Source: an uncultured Paracoccaceae bacterium (GTDB taxonomy: Bacteria; Pseudomonadota; Alphaproteobacteria; Rhodobacterales; Rhodobacteraceae). Taken from it: a DNA stretch of 64,000 nt. The stretch's first letter is position 1. Every line of letters starts with the position of its first letter. A model generated the notes under the pieces. That model was given only the letters and a program-made list of their open reading frames with translations, ran no database searches and was not told the origin of the DNA. Positions 17,056 through 25,915 of this stretch are shown here, in pieces. The position numbers and the translations under genes were made by a program. The stretch is taken from assembly GCA_947496535.1 (NCBI GenBank), contig CANMDE010000001.1:248001-312000 (forward strand), given 5' to 3'.

Positions 17056-17341
17056 TGATGCGGGCCTTCATTGCGTTGAATAAAGCCTCGGCGAGTCCCA
17101 CCCCGCCTGCTTCTGTGATGGCCTGTGCATATTCTTCGCGCAGAAATGACGCGAATTGATCTTCGCCCGCGCCGCCGCCGAATGTTTCGCGCGGCGTCCC
17201 CACACCAGCGGATTTCAGCATTTCGGCAAGAAAGGTCGCCTCCATCTTTTGGGCGGCATCTTTCAAACTCGTATCTGTGGCAGCGTAATCCGGCAGGACC
17301 GGCGGTTGCTGGATTTTCGAGAGTGCTGGAATTGTTTGCAT
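17048..17341 (-). CDS. flgJ: Rod-binding protein, FlgJ N-terminal type
   Basis: A 97-residue protein from the ATG at 17341 (CGGAGA precedes it; the frame continues to 17407 but without a good start). The motif KMEATFLAEMLKSAGVGTPR, the GGGAGEDQFASFLREEYAQA stretch and the ending EALFNAMKARINE match the rod-binding domain of FlgJ. The muramidase domain of enterobacterial FlgJ is missing, as is usual in alphaproteobacteria; the separate transglycosylase gene at 2108-2770 would supply that activity. It precedes and overlaps the FlgN-like gene. Confidence 0.88.
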   Translation of the reverse strand: MQTIPALSKIQQPPVLPDYAATDTSLKDAAQKMEATFLAEMLKSAGVGTPRETFGGGAGEDQFASFLREEYAQAITEAGGVGLAEALFNAMKARINE

Positions 17342-17446
17342 CGGATTCTCCGTGTTCGTTTTTCTTGTTTTGCCAGCAGTCGGTAAAGAATCAGTAAGTG
17401 TTGTCATGCTAAACGTCTGCTATCGCAGTATTTGCGCGGAGAGCGG
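17342..17446. promoter_or_regulatory. Divergent promoter region between flgJ-flgN and fliK-flgD
   Basis: One hundred and five bases separate the divergent starts at 17341 and 17447 and must contain two promoters. The only clear signals are the ribosome sites at each end (CGGAGA for flgJ, GGAGAG for fliK). Confidence 0.4.
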
Positions 17447-18700
17447 ATGATACCTTTAGCAATTGTTGATGATGTGGGCGGGCAGTTTGCGCTGGGTGCT
17501 GAATCGGCCGATTTTGCCGTGGGTGCGGAGTTCTCGGAATGCTTTGCCTTGAATGATCATGCGCCCGCTGATGAACCGAATCTGGACGACTTGCGCGAGA
17601 GGTTGTTGAGCGGGCCCGCGGATGGTGTTGATCCTGATCCAACGGTCGTTGATGATGATCATGTTTCTGCAAATGTCTCTTTGATGTCAGACACTGTTTC
17701 ATCGTCGACGCAGCCTTTGGAACAGAACCCTAATCCGTCGCCGACTGATGCCGTGAAATCAGAGCTGGATGATGTGACAGAGGATCGGCAAACGCATCAG
17801 GCAACGCTCGTTCAAAGCCTGATAGAAAGCCGTTCAACATCGGTGGAGAGTGGTGCGGTACAGACGATTTCAGCTGTATTTCCGTTGTCCCGGATTGGCT
17901 TCGATGCGCGAATGACGGAAGCCAGGTTCAGGCCCGAAGTGCGACCAAATCTGGCGATATCACGGACAGTGGAACAGTCTGTGACGCTGATTCCAAGCGA
18001 CAGGTTGACGCTTAAGGTTCCGCTTCCGGATCAAAACCCGGATAGCAAACCGGAACCGTCGGGTATGATGAGGGCCAATGAAAGGCTGGAGGTGATCGCT
18101 CCAGCGCCTCAGGCAGTATCTGCCCCGACAACAACAGTTCAGCAACCGGTTCTGGCAGCCATCCCCACGCAACAACCGCTGCAAAATCGGTTGGCCGACA
18201 GCATGCCGATAGTCGAAACCGTCGCCGACGGCGCGATGGCAGGCGGCGGCACGGAACGACCGGTTCATGTGGTCGCAGGTTCTTCTGTCACTTCTGCGAG
18301 TCCAGATACGGCCAGGGCGGTCGCGCAACAGTTGGTCGTTGCGCTGTCAAGGAATGCAAATGGGACGACAGAGCTGCGACTGAACCCAGAGGAGTTGGGT
18401 CGCGTTCGTCTGAACATGACTATTATAGAGGGTGCGGTGACGGTCAATGTCGCAGCGGAACGGCCTGAAACGGCTGATTTGATGCGGCGTCACATCGAAG
18501 TTCTGGCGGATGAGTTTCGGGAAATGGGGTACGAGGATGTGTCGTTCTCATTCGATCAGGGTGATAGGCAAAGTGAAGCCGCAGATGCCGATTATCCTGA
18601 AAACCAAAGCATCAATACTGATGACAGCCCCGCGGAAATAGCTTTGGGGCAACAGAAGATGACCGGGCAAGTGACTATCGGGCTTGACCTTAGACTTTGA
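17447..18700 (+). CDS. fliK: Flagellar hook-length control protein FliK
   Basis: A 417-residue protein from the ATG at 17447, which has GGAGAG just upstream; an earlier TTG at 17432 is in frame. Residues 1 to about 290 are low-complexity, rich in Pro, Thr, Gln and Asp, as expected of the ruler region. The conserved C-terminal hook domain (about 290-375) contains VAQQLVVALSRNANGTTELR, LNPEELGRVRLNMTIIEG and LADEFREMGYEDVSFSFDQG. FliK measures hook length and triggers the FlhB switch. It is followed after 9 bp by flgD. Confidence 0.92.
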   Translation: MIPLAIVDDVGGQFALGAESADFAVGAEFSECFALNDHAPADEPNLDDLRERLLSGPADGVDPDPTVVDDDHVSANVSLMSDTVSSSTQPLEQNPNPSPTDAVKSELDDVTEDRQTHQATLVQSLIESRSTSVESGAVQTISAVFPLSRIGFDARMTEARFRPEVRPNLAISRTVEQSVTLIPSDRLTLKVPLPDQNPDSKPEPSGMMRANERLEVIAPAPQAVSAPTTTVQQPVLAAIPTQQPLQNRLADSMPIVETVADGAMAGGGTERPVHVVAGSSVTSASPDTARAVAQQLVVALSRNANGTTELRLNPEELGRVRLNMTIIEGAVTVNVAAERPETADLMRRHIEVLADEFREMGYEDVSFSFDQGDRQSEAADADYPENQSINTDDSPAEIALGQQKMTGQVTIGLDLRL

Positions 18701-18709
18701 GGATTTGAC

Positions 18710-19378
18710 ATGGAAATTGGGCAAACGCTCACCAACGGTTTGGCGACGCAGACAGATGCGTTGAACAGTGAAGCAAACGGCGGGATCGGTTCTGATTTTG
18801 AGACATTCCTGCGCATGCTGACCGTTCAGATGCAGAATCAGGACCCGCTCAACCCAGTGGATTCCTCGGACTATGCTGTTCAATTGGCCACCTTTTCCGG
18901 TGTTGAACAGGCTGTATTGACTAATGATTTGCTGAAATCGCTGACCAGTCAGATCAGCACAAGTGGCCTGGCGGATATGGCGGCTTGGGTCGGGCGAGAG
19001 GCGCGGGCAGCCGCGCCGGCCTATTTCGACGGTAATCCTGTTACCCTCACACCCAGCGTGGCACCCGCCGCTGATAGCGCGGAAATCGTGGTGAGGGACG
19101 CCGACGGGTCGGTCGTCCAGCGTTTTGACATTGGCACGACAAACGAAGCCGTTGAATGGGCGGGCGTGGGCGAAGATGGCTATCCGTTTGAACAGGGACT
19201 CTACAGGTTTGACGTCATCAGCTATTCCAATGACAGCGTTATCGCGGAAGAGCAGGCCGAAACCTATAACGTAGTCACAGAGGTCCGCATCGAAGGCAAC
19301 GACACCGTCCTTATTATGCAGGGCGGATCGGCTGTATCGGGTGATAGCGTCACGGCGTTGCGTGACCCTGCACTTTAA
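18710..19378 (+). CDS. flgD: Flagellar hook-capping protein FlgD
   Basis: The 222-residue product carries the FlgD signature DFETFLRMLTVQMQNQDPLN followed by PVDSSDYAVQLATFSGVEQ (about residues 28-65) and a C-terminal Ig/Tudor-like region (about 90-210) with EWAGVGEDGYPFEQGLYRF. FlgD caps the growing hook and is discarded when the hook is finished. It is the second gene after fliK. Its stop overlaps the stop of convergent ubiB through a TTTAAA sequence. The hook gene flgE is not in the window. Confidence 0.95.
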   Translation: MEIGQTLTNGLATQTDALNSEANGGIGSDFETFLRMLTVQMQNQDPLNPVDSSDYAVQLATFSGVEQAVLTNDLLKSLTSQISTSGLADMAAWVGREARAAAPAYFDGNPVTLTPSVAPAADSAEIVVRDADGSVVQRFDIGTTNEAVEWAGVGEDGYPFEQGLYRFDVISYSNDSVIAEEQAETYNVVTEVRIEGNDTVLIMQGGSAVSGDSVTALRDPAL

Positions 19379-20904
19379 AAGGCACCCCCGATCCAGACCA
19401 CGCCAACGGCCAGAACTGCACCTAACGCCATCCAGGCGAGACGTGCGCGCAGCCGCTGTGGTTTCGGTTCGGGTGGTGGATTGGTCTGGCGGATCAGTGC
19501 TGCCTCCGCGAGGTCCGGCAGGCGGGGGCCAAACCGGGCCAGAACGGTCACTGTTTTTGCAAGATCACGCAACAACGCCTTTGGGCCAATGCTGTCCTTG
19601 ATGTAGCTTTCGACTACAGGCTTGGCGACGTGCCAGATATTCATATGGGGGTCCAAGGAGCGAGCCACGCCTTCGACAACTACCATTGTTCGCTGCAGAA
19701 GGATCAACTCGGTCCGGGTTTCCATGCCAAACCGCTCGGTCACTTCAAACAGATAGTTCAGCAAGCGCGCCATCGAAATACGGCTCGCATCCATGCCAAA
19801 AATTGGCTCACCCACGGCCCGCAGGGCACGGGCGAATTCATCGACGTCACGATCGGCGGGGACATAGCCCGCCTCAAAATGCACCTCGGCCACGCGTTGG
19901 TAATCCTTGCGGATAAAGCCGAAAAGAATCTCGGCGTAGACGCGGCGCGTATAGGCGTCGATCCGGCCCATGATCCCGAAATCATAGGCGATGATATCGC
20001 CATTGGCCGCGACCTTCAGGTTTCCTTGATGCATGTCGCCATGAAAATACCCATCCCGCAGCGCGTGATTAAGGAAAAGTTGCAAGACACGGGCGGCCAG
20101 CGCTCGTCTGTCATGACCCGCCGCATCAAGGGCGTCATTCATGCCGATATTGGTGCCTTCGGCCCAGTCCAGCGTCATCACGCGGCGCGCAGACAAATGC
20201 CAGCGCACTTGCGGCACAGCAAAGCCTTCATCTGCTTCTGTGTTAGCCGCAAATTCCGCAGCTGCGGAACTTTCCAGCCGTAAATCCAATTCCCCCATCA
20301 CGACGCCCTCGAAATGGGTGATCACATCCATCGGGCGCAGGCGGCGCGAGGAGGGCGACAATAATTCGATCGCCCGGGCGGCAAAATAAAACGCATCGAT
20401 ATCTTTGCGAAACGCCCTTTCGATACCGGGACGAAGGATTTTGACGGCCACTGCCTCACCCGTGTCCGCCAGATGCGCCTTGTGCACCTGGGCGAGCGAC
20501 GCTGCTGCAACAGGCTCTGAGAATGAACTGAAAAGCTGGTCGAACGACTGGCCCAACTCTCGCTGAATTTCTGCTTTGGCCTCTTTCATCGAAAAGGGTG
20601 GCAACTTGTCCTGTAAGACCCGAAGCTGGACAGCCAGTTCATCCCCCACCACATCCGGACGAGTGGACAGGACCTGACCGAACTTGATGTAGGCTGGTCC
20701 AAGCGCCGTCAGCGCACGCGGGGCCGGAGGCGAACTGACATCGCCCTTGTATCCCAACCACTGAAACGGCCAGACCAGCGTGCGAAACGTGATCCGCAAC
20801 AGCGGGCCTGCATCAAATGCATCAAGCACCACTTTCATCGCACCTGTGCGTTCCAGCGTGGCACCTGTGCGGATCAGACGGATGATGTTGTGGGGACCGC
20901 GCAA
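19375..20904 (-). CDS. ubiB: UbiB-family protein (ubiquinone biosynthesis)
   Basis: About 509 residues if started at the TTG at 20904, whose product begins RGPHNIIRLIRTGATLERTG after the initiator; this sits immediately after the ubiE stop. An ATG at 20940 inside ubiE would give 521 residues. The atypical kinase motifs are present: KFGQVLSTRPDVVG (about 75-90), AVKILRPGIERAF and YDFGIMGRID. Two hydrophobic segments near the C-terminus (ARLAWMALGAVLAVGVVWIG) anchor it in the membrane. UbiB supports coenzyme Q synthesis, perhaps by moving lipid precursors with its ATPase activity. It is co-directional with ubiE. Confidence 0.94.
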   Translation of the reverse strand: MRGPHNIIRLIRTGATLERTGAMKVVLDAFDAGPLLRITFRTLVWPFQWLGYKGDVSSPPAPRALTALGPAYIKFGQVLSTRPDVVGDELAVQLRVLQDKLPPFSMKEAKAEIQRELGQSFDQLFSSFSEPVAAASLAQVHKAHLADTGEAVAVKILRPGIERAFRKDIDAFYFAARAIELLSPSSRRLRPMDVITHFEGVVMGELDLRLESSAAAEFAANTEADEGFAVPQVRWHLSARRVMTLDWAEGTNIGMNDALDAAGHDRRALAARVLQLFLNHALRDGYFHGDMHQGNLKVAANGDIIAYDFGIMGRIDAYTRRVYAEILFGFIRKDYQRVAEVHFEAGYVPADRDVDEFARALRAVGEPIFGMDASRISMARLLNYLFEVTERFGMETRTELILLQRTMVVVEGVARSLDPHMNIWHVAKPVVESYIKDSIGPKALLRDLAKTVTVLARFGPRLPDLAEAALIRQTNPPPEPKPQRLRARLAWMALGAVLAVGVVWIGGAF

Positions 20905-20905
20905 A

Positions 20906-21658
20906 CTAGAGTTTCCAGCCAGAATGCAGGGCCGCAACACCCATCGTCAGGTTCCGATACTTCGCGTTATCAAAACCCGCATCATTGATCATTTGCAGGA
21001 ATGTGTCCTGATCGGGGAAATTGCGAATGGACTCGACCAGATACTGATAACTGGCGCGGTCACCGGTGACGAGCTGGCCCATGCGCGGGATCACGTTGAA
21101 GGAATAGGCGTCATAGGCGGCCTGCATCATCGGATTGGGAAGTTGACTGAACTCCAGTACCATCAGACGTCCACCCGGCTTCAGAACGCGGTAAGCCTCG
21201 GCCAGTGCCTGTTCCGGCTTCGTGACGTTCCGAATGCCAAAGCTGATCGTATAAACATCGAAAGTATTGGCCTCAAAAGGCAGGGCCATCGCATCGCCCA
21301 CTACCCACTCAAGGCTTTCGGCCATTTGATCGGCTTCGGCCCGCTGACGCCCCTCGACCAGCATTGGTTCGGTCAGGTCCAGTACCGTTGCGTGCCCCTG
21401 ACCAGCGCGTTTAAGAAACCGAAAAGAAATATCGCCAGTGCCGCCTGCTACATCCAGCAGCTTTTGACCCGCGCACGGTGCCAGCCAATCCATCATCGCA
21501 TCTTTCCAGACCCGGTGAACACCGGCCGACATCAGATCGTTCATGATGTCGTACTTGTTGGCGACAGAGGAAAACACCCCTTGCACCCGTCCCGCTTTTT
21601 CGCCCTCGGGCACCGTTTCGAACCCGAAATGCGTTGTCTTATCAGATTGATCTGCCAT
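20906..21658 (-). CDS. ubiE: Demethylubiquinone/menaquinone C-methyltransferase UbiE
   Basis: A 250-residue SAM-dependent methyltransferase. The family motif [20 protein letters not shown] is at residues about 29-48, the SAM-binding loop [13 protein letters not shown] near 70-82, and the C-terminal FIS-type motif MVLEFSQLP near 160 and [15 protein letters not shown] at the end. It carries out the C-methylation step in ubiquinone synthesis. The stop codon is followed directly by the probable TTG start of ubiB, so they form an operon. mutM is divergent 85 bp upstream. Confidence 0.96.
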   Translation of the reverse strand: MADQSDKTTHFGFETVPEGEKAGRVQGVFSSVANKYDIMNDLMSAGVHRVWKDAMMDWLAPCAGQKLLDVAGGTGDISFRFLKRAGQGHATVLDLTEPMLVEGRQRAEADQMAESLEWVVGDAMALPFEANTFDVYTISFGIRNVTKPEQALAEAYRVLKPGGRLMVLEFSQLPNPMMQAAYDAYSFNVIPRMGQLVTGDRASYQYLVESIRNFPDQDTFLQMINDAGFDNAKYRNLTMGVAALHSGWKL

Positions 21659-21743
21659 GGGGGCTTGCGGTCCTCTTCAATGGTCCCAACTATAGGACGC
21701 CAACCGGGGCTTACAATGCCGCCGCGCCGATAGAAAGTGTGCC

Positions 21744-22595
21744 ATGCCCGAATTGCCAGAAGTCGAGACGGTTCGCCGCGGTTTGGAACCGGTCATGGCG
21801 GGTCGCATGGTGGTGCGGGCTGACGTCAACAGGCCCGATTTGCGATGGCCGTTTCCTGAACGGATGGCAGAGCGGTTGACCGGCAAACGTATCACGCAAC
21901 TTCGCCGCCGGTCGAAATACATTTTGGCCGATCTCGATAGTGGTGAGACACTATTGATTCATCTGGGCATGTCGGGGCGTATGCTGATCTCGGGCCATAC
22001 CGTTGGCGACTTCCATCATTCGCATCCGGCGCCCGCCAAACACGATCATGTCGTCTTTCATATGGAAAAGGACGCGCGGGTGACTTTCAACGACGCCCGG
22101 CGTTTTGGCGCAATGGATCTGATGCGGACGGATCAGCAGGATGGGCATTGGTTGATCAGGGACCTGGGGCCGGAGCCACTTGGCAATCGGTTCGACGAAG
22201 AATACCTGACGGCGCGATTGAAAGGCCGCAACACACCTATCAAGTCCGCCCTGCTTGACCAGCGTATCGTCGCAGGTCTAGGCAATATATATGTGTGCGA
22301 GGTGCTGTTTCGCGCCGGTATTCACCCCAAGCGCAAGGCAGGGCAACTAAGCGCTAAACGTGTCGCTTCTTTGGTGCCGATCATTCGTGATGTTCTGGCA
22401 GAAGCAATCGATGCGGGCGGCTCTTCCTTGCGGGATTATCGCCAAACAGATGGCGAATTGGGATATTTTCAGCATGTTTTTCAGGTTTACGATAGGGAAG
22501 GTCAAACCTGCCTAACCTCCCGATGTGACAAGAAAATTCAGCGAATCGTTCAATCCGGGCGCTCATCATTTTTCTGCACACAATGCCAAAGATAG
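21744..22595 (+). CDS. mutM: Formamidopyrimidine-DNA glycosylase MutM (Fpg)
   Basis: A 283-residue base-excision repair enzyme. It starts [14 protein letters not shown], with the catalytic N-terminal proline and Glu of PELPE. The helix-two-turn-helix has [18 protein letters not shown]. The C-terminal zinc finger has cysteines in [11 protein letters not shown] and SFFCTQCQR. It removes 8-oxoguanine and ring-opened purines and nicks the abasic site. It lies divergent to ubiE and 62 bp upstream of the crotonase gene, which may be read with it. Confidence 0.97.
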   Translation: MPELPEVETVRRGLEPVMAGRMVVRADVNRPDLRWPFPERMAERLTGKRITQLRRRSKYILADLDSGETLLIHLGMSGRMLISGHTVGDFHHSHPAPAKHDHVVFHMEKDARVTFNDARRFGAMDLMRTDQQDGHWLIRDLGPEPLGNRFDEEYLTARLKGRNTPIKSALLDQRIVAGLGNIYVCEVLFRAGIHPKRKAGQLSAKRVASLVPIIRDVLAEAIDAGGSSLRDYRQTDGELGYFQHVFQVYDREGQTCLTSRCDKKIQRIVQSGRSSFFCTQCQR

Positions 22596-22657
22596 CTTGA
22601 TCCGCAGTACCGCTTTGCTAAGCACTACCTTTAGACCGGCGGCAAAGGGACAGCAGC

Positions 22658-23434
22658 ATGGCTTTTGAAACGATCATCGTTGAGGTTGACGACAACGTCG
22701 CGACCATCACCTTGAACCGCCCGGATTCAATGAATGCGCTGAACAAGGCTTTGCTTGGCGAATTATGCCAGGCGCTGGAAGAAGCGGACGCCAGTGACAA
22801 GGTGCGCTGCATCGTCATTACCGGCTCTAACAAGGCATTCGCCGCCGGGGCAGATATTGGCCAGATGGCCGACAAGTCATTTGTCGAGATGTATTCGGCC
22901 CGGTTTTTTGAAGACGAAACCATACGCTTCAACCGGACCCGCAAACCGATCATTGCAGCCGTGGCCGGCTATGCCTTGGGCGGCGGGTGTGAACTGGCAA
23001 TGATGTGCGATTTCATTATTGCGGCTGACTCAGCGAAATTCGGGCAACCCGAAATCAATCTTGGCGTCATCGCAGGATTGGGCGGGACGCAGCGTTTGAC
23101 ACGTTTTGTGGGCAAATCCAAATCAATGGACATGCATCTGACCGGACGGTTCATGGATGCCAATGAGGCTGAGCGGAGCGGCCTCGTCAGCCGGGTTGTG
23201 CCGGCCAAGAAACTTTTGTCCGAGGCACAGGCTGCGGCGGAAAAGATCGCCGAGAAATCCCTTCTGGCCACCACGGCCGCCAAGGATGCCGTGGACCGAT
23301 CTTATGAAACGACGCTTGCGGAAGGCCTGAATTACGAACGTCAGCTATTCTTTTCGCTGTTCGCAAGCGAAGATCAGGCCGAGGGCATGGCTGCGTTCCT
23401 CGAAAAAAGGGAACCGCAGTTCCGGGACCGTTAA
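22658..23434 (+). CDS. Enoyl-CoA hydratase (crotonase family)
   Basis: A 258-residue crotonase. The oxyanion-hole segments are [17 protein letters not shown] (about residues 56-72) and [20 protein letters not shown] (about 104-123), and both catalytic glutamates of hydratases are present, the first in GGCELAM and the second in [19 protein letters not shown]. The ending [14 protein letters not shown] is typical of FadB1x/PaaF-type enzymes. It hydrates trans-2-enoyl-CoA in fatty acid or amino acid degradation. It is followed by a small hairpin at 23436-23454. Confidence 0.92.
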   Translation: MAFETIIVEVDDNVATITLNRPDSMNALNKALLGELCQALEEADASDKVRCIVITGSNKAFAAGADIGQMADKSFVEMYSARFFEDETIRFNRTRKPIIAAVAGYALGGGCELAMMCDFIIAADSAKFGQPEINLGVIAGLGGTQRLTRFVGKSKSMDMHLTGRFMDANEAERSGLVSRVVPAKKLLSEAQAAAEKIAEKSLLATTAAKDAVDRSYETTLAEGLNYERQLFFSLFASEDQAEGMAAFLEKREPQFRDR

Positions 23435-23435
23435 A

Positions 23436-23454
23436 AACCCATATTTTATGGGTT
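23436..23454. terminator. Hairpin after enoyl-CoA hydratase gene
   Basis: AACCCATA (23436-23443) and TATGGGTT (23447-23454) form a perfect 8-bp stem with a 3-base loop directly after the stop codon at 23434. The T-run is lacking, so it may be a weak terminator before the rpsT promoter. Confidence 0.5.
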
Positions 23455-23594
23455 CACATTTCAAGCGAAGTGACCTATCAGCCCCGCTATACATGCGCGT
23501 GAGACCCGCTTCGGTCAGAATCACCGGTTCCGAACCCGGTCGTGGGCTTATTGCGCAATAGATTTTCAATTGGCCCCACGAAGGGAAAGAACAA

Positions 23595-23858
23595 ATGGCA
23601 AATTCACCTCAAGCCAAAAAGCGTGCACGTCAGAACGTCGCGCGCTTCCAAGTCAACAAAATGCGCCGTTCGCGGATTCGCACCTATCTACGCAGCGTTG
23701 AAGAAGCCATCGCCGCTGGCGATCAGAAAGCAGCGATCGAAGCATTGCGTGCCGCACAGCCTGAGCTGATGCGTGGTGTCACTAAAGGCGTGCTCCACAA
23801 AAACACTGCGTCACGAAAGATGTCGCGCCTCTCTTCGCGCGTCAAAGCGCTCGGATAA
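23595..23858 (+). CDS. rpsT: Small-subunit ribosomal protein bS20
   Basis: An 87-residue basic protein starting [20 protein letters not shown] and containing [19 protein letters not shown] and [20 protein letters not shown], a full match to bS20, which binds 16S rRNA early in 30S assembly. It is monocistronic, with its own upstream gap of 140 bp and a strong terminator downstream. The rpsT-dnaA neighbourhood is common in Rhodobacterales. Confidence 0.97.
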   Translation: MANSPQAKKRARQNVARFQVNKMRRSRIRTYLRSVEEAIAAGDQKAAIEALRAAQPELMRGVTKGVLHKNTASRKMSRLSSRVKALG

Positions 23859-23902
23859 GTATCAGATTTTGCCGGTTTTGTGCCGATAGCAATTCAAGTG
23901 AA

Positions 23903-23928
23903 AACGCGCCCGTCCGGGCGCGTTTTTT
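23903..23928 (+). terminator. Rho-independent terminator of rpsT
   Basis: ACGCGCCCG and CGGGCGCGT arms around a very short loop, followed by TTTTTT, 45 bp after the rpsT stop. This is a classical intrinsic terminator and should isolate rpsT from the dnaA region. Confidence 0.9.
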
Positions 23929-24449
23929 ATTGATCGTACTTTTTGCGCCGCAGTTTTGCTGTCATTTCAAAGCGGTCGCAGATTCTTTTCAGGGTTTCAT
24001 TGAGTCAAGCACGATGTTCTGTTGATGCGGCCCTGACCACCTTGCTAGCTTAGCGATGCGATTCACATCGTTCCGGGGGAACATGGAGGAGATCGGCAAG
24101 CTGTGATGGCGCTGCGACCTGTTCGTGGTGCGTCGTCCTTGTCCGAACTTCATGCAAAGGTGGCATCGGGAAACATAGCTTTTGCTATGTGTCGAGGTTA
24201 GCCTGTGTCTGCTGCGTTTACCGTGTCTGTTCCACGGTAGCTGTTGCTGTCTGTGTTCTCTGTCATGCCACTCGCTAACCCTATTCGACCGGTTTTGACG
24301 GCGAAAAAGGAGCGGAGGGCCTATGGATATGGTGGAAGGCCGCGCGCCCGGATGTGTGTCCGGGTGGCGTGTTTGCTTTGTCGGTTTGGCATTTGGGATG
24401 CAGGCCAGGCCGATGGGGCAGTGTTTGTAATTGGGGAAAACGGGACAAG
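23929..24449 (+). promoter_or_regulatory. Long gene-free leader/promoter region of dnaA
   Basis: About 520 bp between the rpsT terminator and dnaA hold no convincing gene. I see two perfect small hairpins: ACATAGC/GCTATGT with a TTTT loop (24173-24190) and TACCGTG/CACGGTA with a 7-base loop (24219-24239). The stretch 24300-24440 is G-rich on the plus strand and the frame there is open into dnaA, but it lacks family sequence. No copy of the DnaA box TTATCCACA or close variants was found, so I do not call oriC here. The region may hold a structured 5' leader or a small RNA. Confidence 0.4.
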
Positions 24450-25793
24450 ATGACTAACGATATCTGGGCAAATGTTCTTACATCATTACGTACCGCATTG
24501 GGTGCAAATAATTTTTCGAATTGGATTGAACCACTTGAATTCTCACGACTAAGCGGCGGCGTCGCCACGTTTCATGTCCCAACGAATTTCATTGGCAACT
24601 ATGTATCCCAGAACTTTGGCGACCAGATCATCTATCAGATGAAGCAAAATGGTGAGCAGGTGCAGCGACTGAAATTTGAAGTCCCTGACGGCGTCCAGAA
24701 AACCGTTGCTCCCGTTGCAAAGACCCAGGCAAAGGCCAAGACCGCAGACAACACGCCCGACGCATCGCTCGACGCCCGCTTTACCTTTGATACCTTTGTT
24801 GTTGGTAAGCCGAACGAACTAGCCAACGCCGCCGCGCGGCGCGTGGCCGAGGGTGGCCCCGTCACCTTTAACCCGCTTTTTCTTTATGGTGGGGTCGGGC
24901 TGGGGAAAACCCACCTGATGCACGCCATTGCCCATGAGTTGCAACGCCGGTCGCCAGAACTCAACGTGCTTTACCTCTCGGCTGAGCAATTCATGTACCG
25001 CTTCATTACCGCACTGCGCGAGCGCAAGATGATGGACTTCAAACAGATGTTCCGGTCGGTCGATGTGCTGATGGTGGACGATGTACAGTTTATCGGTGGC
25101 AAGGACAGCACCCAGGAAGAGTTCTTTCACACCTTTAACGCGCTCGTGGACAGTCAAAAGCAGATCATCATTTCCGCCGACCGTGCGCCTGGTGAAATCA
25201 AGGATCTTGAGGAACGGATCAAGTCCCGACTGCAATGCGGTCTGGTTGTTGACCTTCATCCGACAGACTATGAACTGCGGCTGGGAATCCTTCAGTCCAA
25301 AGTTGATGTCTATGCCGCACAATATCCGGAGCTGGTGATCGCGCCAGGTGTGCTGGAATTTCTGGCCCACAGAATTTCAACCAATGTTCGTGTCCTTGAA
25401 GGGGCGTTGACCCGGCTGTTTGCTTTTGCCTCGCTCGTTGGTCGCGAAATCACATTGGAACTAACTCAGGACTGTCTTTCCGACGTACTCAAAGCCTCTG
25501 ACCGCAAAGTCACAGTCGAGGAAATTCAACGGAAGGTTTCCGAACACTATAACATCCGCTTGTCGGATATGATCGGCCCCAAGCGGGTGCGCAACTATGC
25601 GCGTCCTCGGCAGATGGCGATGTATCTGGCCAAGCATATGACCAACAGGTCTCTGCCCGAAATCGGACGCCGTTTCGGGGGGCGGGATCATACGACAGTG
25701 ATGCACGGGGTCCGCCGCATTGAAGAGCTGAAAACAATTGACAGCCAGATCGCTGACGATCTGGAATTGCTACGGCGCGCGCTGGAAGAATAA
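24450..25793 (+). CDS. dnaA: Chromosomal replication initiator DnaA
   Basis: A 447-residue protein from the ATG at 24450 (MTNDIWANVLTSLRTALGAN); the frame is open from 24354 but the extra N-terminus is not family-like. Domain I is residues 1 to about 80, a linker rich in Ala and Lys follows, and the AAA+ domain III begins near FTFDTFVVGKPNELANAAAR with Walker A GGVGLGKTHLMHA (about 146-158) and Walker B VLMVDDVQFIG. Domain IV contains the DNA-binding signature GRRFGGRDHTTVMHGVRRIE. DnaA opens oriC and recruits the helicase. It is followed by dnaN after 122 bp. Confidence 0.98.
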   Translation: MTNDIWANVLTSLRTALGANNFSNWIEPLEFSRLSGGVATFHVPTNFIGNYVSQNFGDQIIYQMKQNGEQVQRLKFEVPDGVQKTVAPVAKTQAKAKTADNTPDASLDARFTFDTFVVGKPNELANAAARRVAEGGPVTFNPLFLYGGVGLGKTHLMHAIAHELQRRSPELNVLYLSAEQFMYRFITALRERKMMDFKQMFRSVDVLMVDDVQFIGGKDSTQEEFFHTFNALVDSQKQIIISADRAPGEIKDLEERIKSRLQCGLVVDLHPTDYELRLGILQSKVDVYAAQYPELVIAPGVLEFLAHRISTNVRVLEGALTRLFAFASLVGREITLELTQDCLSDVLKASDRKVTVEEIQRKVSEHYNIRLSDMIGPKRVRNYARPRQMAMYLAKHMTNRSLPEIGRRFGGRDHTTVMHGVRRIEELKTIDSQIADDLELLRRALEE

Positions 25794-25849
25794 GCAGCGC
25801 TTGACGCCGCCTGGTCCTTCGTCAACAGTCCAACAAAACGCTTGAGCCG

Positions 25850-25880
25850 ACCGGGAAATGCGGTACATTTCGCGCCCGGT
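25850..25880. other. Bulged hairpin between dnaA and dnaN
   Basis: ACCGG-GAAATG pairs with CATTTC-(GCG C)-CCGGT around the loop CGGTA, giving an 11-bp stem with an internal bulge, in the 122-bp gap before dnaN. It lacks a T-run. It may be a processing or attenuation structure in a dnaA-dnaN transcript. Confidence 0.4.
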
Positions 25881-25915
25881 GGGGGTCGGGCACCAAGATA
25901 TGCGGAGCATGGGAC

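Noticed and set aside
17048..17407. Longer FlgJ start at 17407
   Set aside because: The extra residues are not like FlgJ and the ATG at 17341 has the better ribosome site.
23460..23594. Possible tRNA or small RNA before rpsT (sequence with GGTTCCGAACCCGG)
   Set aside because: The region resembles a T-arm-like GGTTC...GAACC stretch but no cloverleaf, acceptor stem or anticodon arm can be formed around it.
23929..24449. oriC
   Set aside because: No DnaA boxes or AT-rich unwinding element are visible, and in alphaproteobacteria the origin is often away from dnaA.
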